The notes below the pieces were generated by a model. That model did not search any database. It worked only from the letters and a program-made list of their open reading frames with translations, and had not been told where the DNA came from. Below, in pieces: positions 7,683 through 11,062 of a stretch of DNA of 11,062 nucleotides (its first letter is position 1; the number at the start of each line of letters is the position of its first letter). The translations under genes and the position numbers were made by a program. Source of the stretch: Jimgerdemannia flammicorona (Eukaryota > Mucoromycota > Endogonomycetes > Endogonales > Endogonaceae); NCBI GenBank assembly GCA_003990745.1, contig RBNI01006701.1, positions 1 to 11,062 of the forward strand, read 5' to 3'.

Positions 7683-7910
7683 TTTGAGATGGCCAGGATA
7701 ACCAGGGCTAGGGGGGCTAAGGCTGGGGGGGCTGGGGTGATGACCAGGGCTAGAGTAATGACCAGGGCTAGAGGGATGACTAGAGCAACAACTAGAGCTG
7801 GAGTGATGACTGGAGCTGAAGGGGTGACTGGGGTAATAATCAGAACTAGGGTAATAACTGAGGCTAGAGAAGTAACTGGAGTAGCTGGGAGGGTCAGAGT
7901 AATAGTTGAG
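7683..7910 (-). repeat. G-rich degenerate repeat encoding Pro/Ala/Val units on the minus strand
   Basis: Copies of a unit such as ATGACCAGGGCTAGAGTA recur with 18, 15 or 12 bp spacing, always a multiple of three. The stretch is about half G+C in otherwise AT-rich DNA, yet has no CpG. Both strands are open; the minus reading (VITPA-like units) continues into the flanking relic-gene sequence on both sides, so I take it as the coding one. The plus-strand reading is Arg/Thr-rich and has no continuation. Confidence 0.65.
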
Positions 7911-8171
7911 ATAAATTGCTTAATTACTTTATCAATTATTTTCTTTTTCTTTTTATATTCATCTTAAGTAGCATTGATTCTATTAGTTACTATCCAAATG
8001 GATATCTTGTCAATTACATAGTTCATATCTTCAAAATTATTTGAGAGATAGTTAAGATAAGCTTGAATATATATATTTTTTTTTTTGTTTTTATTAGATT
8101 TTTTTATTTTTTTATTTTTTTATTAAAGATGATTGCTTAGATAGCTTATTTATATATTTTTAATACCAGGC

Positions 8172-8460
8172 CAACAAGTAAACCCCAAGAGCTTCATAAG
8201 TCATAGTGATACTATTAAAGCTTCAAATACAGCTAAGAGCTATAGTGATATAATTAATAAGTGAGCCCTGAGAGCTTCAAATATAGCACTAAGAGTATAA
8301 ATAAGTTAGAAGATAGTACTGAGAGCTATAGTGATACAATTAATGAGCAAGCCCCAAGAGTTTTGAATATGGTACCAAGAGTATAAGCAAGTCAGAAGAT
8401 AGTACTGAGAGCTATAGTGATGTAATTAATGAGCTAGTCCTAAGAACTTCAAATATAGCA
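8172..8460. repeat. 86-bp tandem repeat, about 2.6 clear copies
   Basis: The anchor AGAGCTATAGTGAT occurs at 8236, 8322 and 8408, exactly 86 bp apart each time. Copies at 8236-8321 and 8322-8407 are complete; 8408-8460 is partial. The DNA before 8236 (ACCCCAAGAGCTTC, then CATAGTGATACTATTAA) is a more diverged copy. Substitutions between copies are mostly transitions. The array ends in an AT microsatellite (8459-8471) just before the gypsy LTR. I see no coding sense in it. Confidence 0.8.
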
Positions 8461-8490
8461 ATATATATATTAGAAATTATAACATTTTAG

Positions 8491-8881
8491 TGTAGTTTAT
8501 TTCTTTTCTCTGTCTTTCTTGAATATTCTATAACCTTCTGGCACTTTCCGCATACTTAGAAATCCCCTTCTTGGCACTGAGCATTAACTAGTACTTATTT
8601 AGTTAGTCACTGAATGTCCTGGAAACTTGTAGAACTTTATTTGTCATCATTTGTCATCTTTGCCGAGAACTTTCCTCTTGGCATTTTCCTTTGATTTCTC
8701 AGATCCTTCCGGATCCTTCTTTCAGATCTTGTATAAATATCTCCTTTATTCTCACGAATAAAGCTTCAGAATATTTTCTCTCAGAAATCCCTCGAGAACA
8801 CTTGAACCCTTAGTATCTCTTCGAGCTACTTAGGATTACCAGAACTAGTCGCTTCCTCAATTAGAAACTAGAACCATTACA
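8491..8881 (+). mobile_element. Ty3/gypsy 5' LTR, about 391 bp
   Basis: The right end is well supported: CATTACA at 8875-8881 is followed after two bases by a primer-binding-site-like TGGTAGCAGCGG. The left end is inferred from TGTAG at 8491, which gives TGTA...TACA termini and matches the change from AT-rich relic DNA to ordinary composition. Within it are a TATA box TATAAATA (8732-8739), an AATAAA (8757-8762), a 10-bp tandem TTGTCATCAT/TTGTCATCTT (8641-8660), and three TTGGCA- or CTGGCA-type boxes. The order TATA then poly(A) signal then LTR end fits U3-R-U5. The 3' LTR lies outside the window, so the length cannot be confirmed here. Confidence 0.5.
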
Positions 8882-8883
8882 CT

Positions 8884-8895
8884 TGGTAGCAGCGG
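8884..8895 (+). other. Primer-binding site of the gypsy element
   Basis: TGGTAGCAGCGG begins two bases after the LTR end. It starts with TGG, the complement of the CCA tail of tRNAs, and would pair with a tRNA ending CCGCTGCTACCA. I cannot name the tRNA without a tRNA set from the host. The Gag ATG at 8950 lies 54 bp downstream. Confidence 0.55.
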
Positions 8896-8949
8896 TGAAG
8901 TTACACCTAGCCTTATCAAGACACCTCTCAAGATATCAGTCATAACACT

Positions 8950-11062
8950 ATGGAGGACAATGAGTGGAACCCTTCATACAGTACCTACGGTCCAGGCAAT
9001 ACCTCATACAATCAGTAAGAAGAAGAGAAACAGTAAAACCTGACTCAGTCAAATGGGGCCATCGAGAGCCTTTTGCAGAATGCACTAGCTCAGATTGCCC
9101 AACTTCAAGAACGTATGGAAAGAAAGAAAAGTAAGGCCTCTGCTCATACCTCCGCACCTCTACTGATATCAATACATCCAACAGCAGTCAATATCAAGCC
9201 TCAGAAGCCCGATACCTTTGATGGTCAAAGAGGAGGACTGTCTACTGACGCCTGGCTTTTCCAATTGGAGCAATATGGAGAGCTGACCAATTTGGAAGAA
9301 GCAACACTAGTCCAATTTGCTGCCACACTCCTCTGAGGAAATGCCGCAATCTGGTGGCGAAATCATGTCCAGAATACCAAATTCTCGGGCCGAATCAAGA
9401 CCTGGGGTGAATTCGCTGATGCCATTCAAGGCCAATTCAAACCAGTCAACAGCACTAAGACTGCACAAGACTGTCTGGCAAATGTCAAGCAACTCAAGTC
9501 TGTGTAAGCATACAATGCACAATTCCTGTCAATCCTGCTAGAATTACCACATGTCACTGAAGATGAGAAGGTCGACAAGTACATCCGAGGCCTGAAAGGT
9601 CAAACCCGAGTTCGTGTCGAACTAGAAGAACCCAAGGACCTAGATACAGCAATGAAAATCACTGATAGGTTTGATGTCATCACCTATGGTCACTGCTTTG
9701 AACAGAAGAGACCACCTTTCAACAACAACAACAACAACCACAGAAGGGAGGAACCCAAAGTCAGAACCGTTGGACCTGCCCCCATGGATCTAGATACCAT
9801 TGACAAGAACAAGAAAGGCAAGCTTACCCCCGAGGAAAAGGAGCGTCTCAAGAAGGCTGGAGCCTGCTTCTTTTGCCATCAGCCTGGCCACATTGCAACC
9901 AAATGTCCCAAGAAAACTGCCAAACCAAAGAGGATTCTGGTCCTGTCCAAAGACACTCAAGGTCAATCAGTTGAACAAGAAGTTGTACTCAATTTCATGC
10001 GAGTCAACCCCAAGGCCCAGATCCCTCAAGCATAGTCAGAAGGAGCCATTGATTTGGACCTTCAAGCAGTACAACAAGTCACCATTCCAGCACATGAGAG
10101 AAGGCTCATTCTAACTGGCCTTTCAGTCGAAATCCCCAAGGAACATTATGCAAGAATTGCACCAAGATCTGGCCTCAGCTTCAAGCACTCATTGGATGTT
10201 GGTGCTAGAGTCATTGACCCTGACTTCCATGGCGAAATGCAAGTCCTGCTAGTCAATCACAAGAACCAGCCATACACTGTCAATGAAGGTGACAGAATCG
10301 CACAGCTTATCCTGGAGTGAGCGACCCTACCAGTTGTCAAAGAAGTTACCAAGCTGTCCTCAACTAAGTGAGATCAGAAAGGCTTTGGCAGTACTGACAA
10401 AGTTGCAAGTATAGCCGAGAACTGAGCCAATTCAATGCTCATCTTCAAAGGTCTAGTCAAGGGACAAGAACTAGATGTTCTCATAGACAGCGGAGCTGTT
10501 GAGAACTTCATCAACAAGAACCTCATCGACAAGCTCAAGATTCTTACCAAACCAGCTGGCAAGAATAGTGGAGTTGTCACCGCAGATGGCACCACCTTAC
10601 CAATTGACTCAATTGCTGCTAAACTTCCCCTCAAGATCCAGAAGTACTGGGAATGTTTAGATTTTGAGGTAGCACCACTAGGAGATCATGACCTGATCCT
10701 AGGCAAACCCTGGCTTACACAGCACAACCTTCAGATTGATTGGACCAAGAATGAAGTCACCTTGATTCAGGATGGAGCCAACATTACCATCAAGCCAGAC
10801 AAAACTCAGACAAGAACCCCAATTGCTACTCTTTCAGCAATTCAGTTCAAGAAGGCCCTCAAGAAAGCTACCTGTGCCTTTGTGGCACTGATCTGACCAA
10901 AGAAAGAAGACAAGAAGCTATCAATTAGTGAAAGTATCAAGTTACTACTGAACAAGTACAAGGATGTCTTCCCAGACAAACTACCTGGCCTACCACCTTC
11001 AAGAGACCATGACCATGAAATCAAGTTGGTACCTGATGCAGCTATACCTAAGAAGAAAATGT
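8950..11062 (+). pseudogene. Ty3/gypsy Gag-dUTPase-PR-RT polyprotein, nine stop codons, cut by window end
   Basis: One frame runs from the ATG at 8950 to the end with no frameshift. Gag includes YDGQ-type FDGQRGG, WLFQLEQY, a GNAAIWWR block and YIRGLK, then a basic spacer with an Asn run and a zinc knuckle CFFCHQPGHIATKC (9865-9906; C-x2-C-x4-H-x4-C). A dUTPase domain follows (10036-10395), then a retropepsin-type protease with LIDSGA (active-site DSG 10486-10494) and DLILGKPWL, and finally the start of reverse transcriptase (KYKDVFPDKLPGLPPSR, then DHEIKL) before the edge. RT core, RNase H and integrase are beyond the window. Stops are TAA 9016, 9034, 9505; TAG 10033; TGA 9334, 10318, 10369, 10423, 10894. 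Each becomes CAA, CAG or CGA by one change, and the neighbouring residues fit Gln or Arg. CpG is scarce here while CpA is common. This copy cannot make its polyprotein; GC content suggests it is much younger than the block to its left. Confidence 0.9.
10036..10395 (+). other. Trimeric dUTPase domain embedded in the gypsy polyprotein
   Basis: dUTPase hydrolyses dUTP to dUMP and pyrophosphate, limiting uracil incorporation into DNA. All five family motifs can be matched in order: a motif 1-like GAIDLDL, motif 2 APRSGLSFK, motif 3 VIDPDFHGEMQVLLVN with the catalytic-type Asp in IDPD, motif 4 GDRIAQLILE, and motif 5 KGFGSTD. The usual Tyr of motif 3 (D-Y-x-G) is Phe here. The domain lies between the Gag zinc knuckle and the protease in the same frame, the position used by betaretroviral dUTPases, whereas in non-primate lentiviruses it lies in Pol. 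Stops flank it at 10033 and 10318, and one sits in motif 5 at 10369, so it is not made intact from this copy. Confidence 0.85.

Larger units (their letters stand above)
7187..8075 (-). pseudogene. Decayed minus-strand gene: Lys-rich start, Pro/Ala repeat, Cys motif, hexapeptide repeat
   Basis: One minus-strand frame gives protein-like sequence over 889 bp without a frameshift, although stops interrupt it. From 8075 down to 7643 (144 codons) there is only one stop (TAA at 7964-7966). In order I read a helical polar region (AYLNYLSNNFEDMNYVIDK), a Lys run (DEYKKKKKIIDK), a stretch of Pro/Ala/Val/Thr units of the form VITPA or LVITLA, then YPQTSCNNCR, a TGA, YGKTCG and IC, giving Cys spacing C-x2-C-x6-C-x6-C. 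After a TAG at 7538-7540 the 18-bp array at 7378-7498 reads in the same frame as NISDK units, and KNMSKFNNLYYTGFALL follows near 7240-7290. The stops fit CAA, CAG, CGA or TGG codons changed by C-to-T on one strand or the other. The Cys group could be a small zinc-binding module, but I do not recognise the family. No start codon could be placed. It may be a transposon-borne protein, a repeated gene or a retroposed copy (see the T32 run). Confidence 0.45.
4912..8490. other. CpG-free, AT-rich relic block
   Basis: Scanning every line, I find no CG dinucleotide between the one at 4910-4911 and the next at 8549-8550. Most of the block is very AT-rich with abundant TA, yet even the G-rich repeat at 7683-7910 lacks CG. 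CA and TG dinucleotides persist, so loss was most complete at CpG. This fits deamination of methylated cytosine or a RIP-like process acting on old repeats. The block starts 13 bp after the LTR candidate and ends at the gypsy LTR. It contains the copia remnant, the T run, the decayed minus-strand gene and several tandem repeats listed separately. I see nothing identifiable in 5135-5296 or 5766-5963. Confidence 0.85.

Noticed and set aside
7689..7967. Plus-strand open frame of 92 codons, Arg/Thr-rich
   Set aside because: It is the complement of a repeat that reads as Pro/Ala/Val units on the minus strand, and only the minus reading continues as protein-like sequence on both sides.
8950..11062. 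Stop-codon readthrough or a changed genetic code in the gypsy polyprotein
   Set aside because: All three stop codons occur in frame, at scattered positions including inside conserved motifs, while the transporter ends normally at TGA. Mutational decay explains this better.

Overview
The window looks like nuclear DNA of a filamentous ascomycete. It holds one intron-rich gene for a fungal vacuolar amino-acid transporter, followed by a transposon graveyard showing cytosine-to-thymine decay, and then a Ty3/gypsy retrotransposon that runs off the right edge. I cannot name the species. All calls come from reading the sequence by eye.

Layout. Positions 1-926 are the 5' flank and leader of the transporter, with a perfect TGACGTCA (CRE/ATF) palindrome, a GGCGGACTGT tandem repeat and a possible overlapping uORF. 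Positions 927-3503 carry an Avt1-like transporter in about eight exons. Its exon 2/exon 3 junction does not resolve: a conserved membrane segment seems absent at an A19 homopolymer. After about 750 bp of intergenic DNA, 4255-4736 (minus) holds the decayed C-terminus of a large Plavaka/KDZ-like DNA transposase. It stops just short of a 133-bp copia-type LTR candidate at 4766-4898, which has its own TATA box and CRE-like sites.

From 4912 to 8548 I find no CpG dinucleotide at all, and the DNA is mostly very AT-rich. Inside this block I can read the C-terminus of a Ty1/copia RNase H (5511-5765, plus), a 32-nt T run with an AATAAA signal on the minus strand, several degenerate tandem repeats (18, 82 and 86 bp), two clusters of TCAAATT-type palindromic repeats, and a decayed minus-strand gene of unknown family (7187-8075). 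That gene reads as a lysine-rich start, a Pro/Ala/Val repeat region, a Cys motif and a hexapeptide repeat.

From about 8491 the composition returns to normal. A gypsy LTR (about 8491-8881), a primer-binding site and one continuous Gag-dUTPase-protease-RT frame (8950 to the end) follow. The frame has nine stop codons, each explained by one C-to-T change and with no frameshift. The dUTPase domain between the Gag zinc knuckle and the protease is the most distinctive coding feature of the window.

The transporter is the only gene that looks alive. The rest appears to be nested mobile elements of different ages: an old CpG-depleted core, an LTR that escaped that decay, and a younger gypsy copy.
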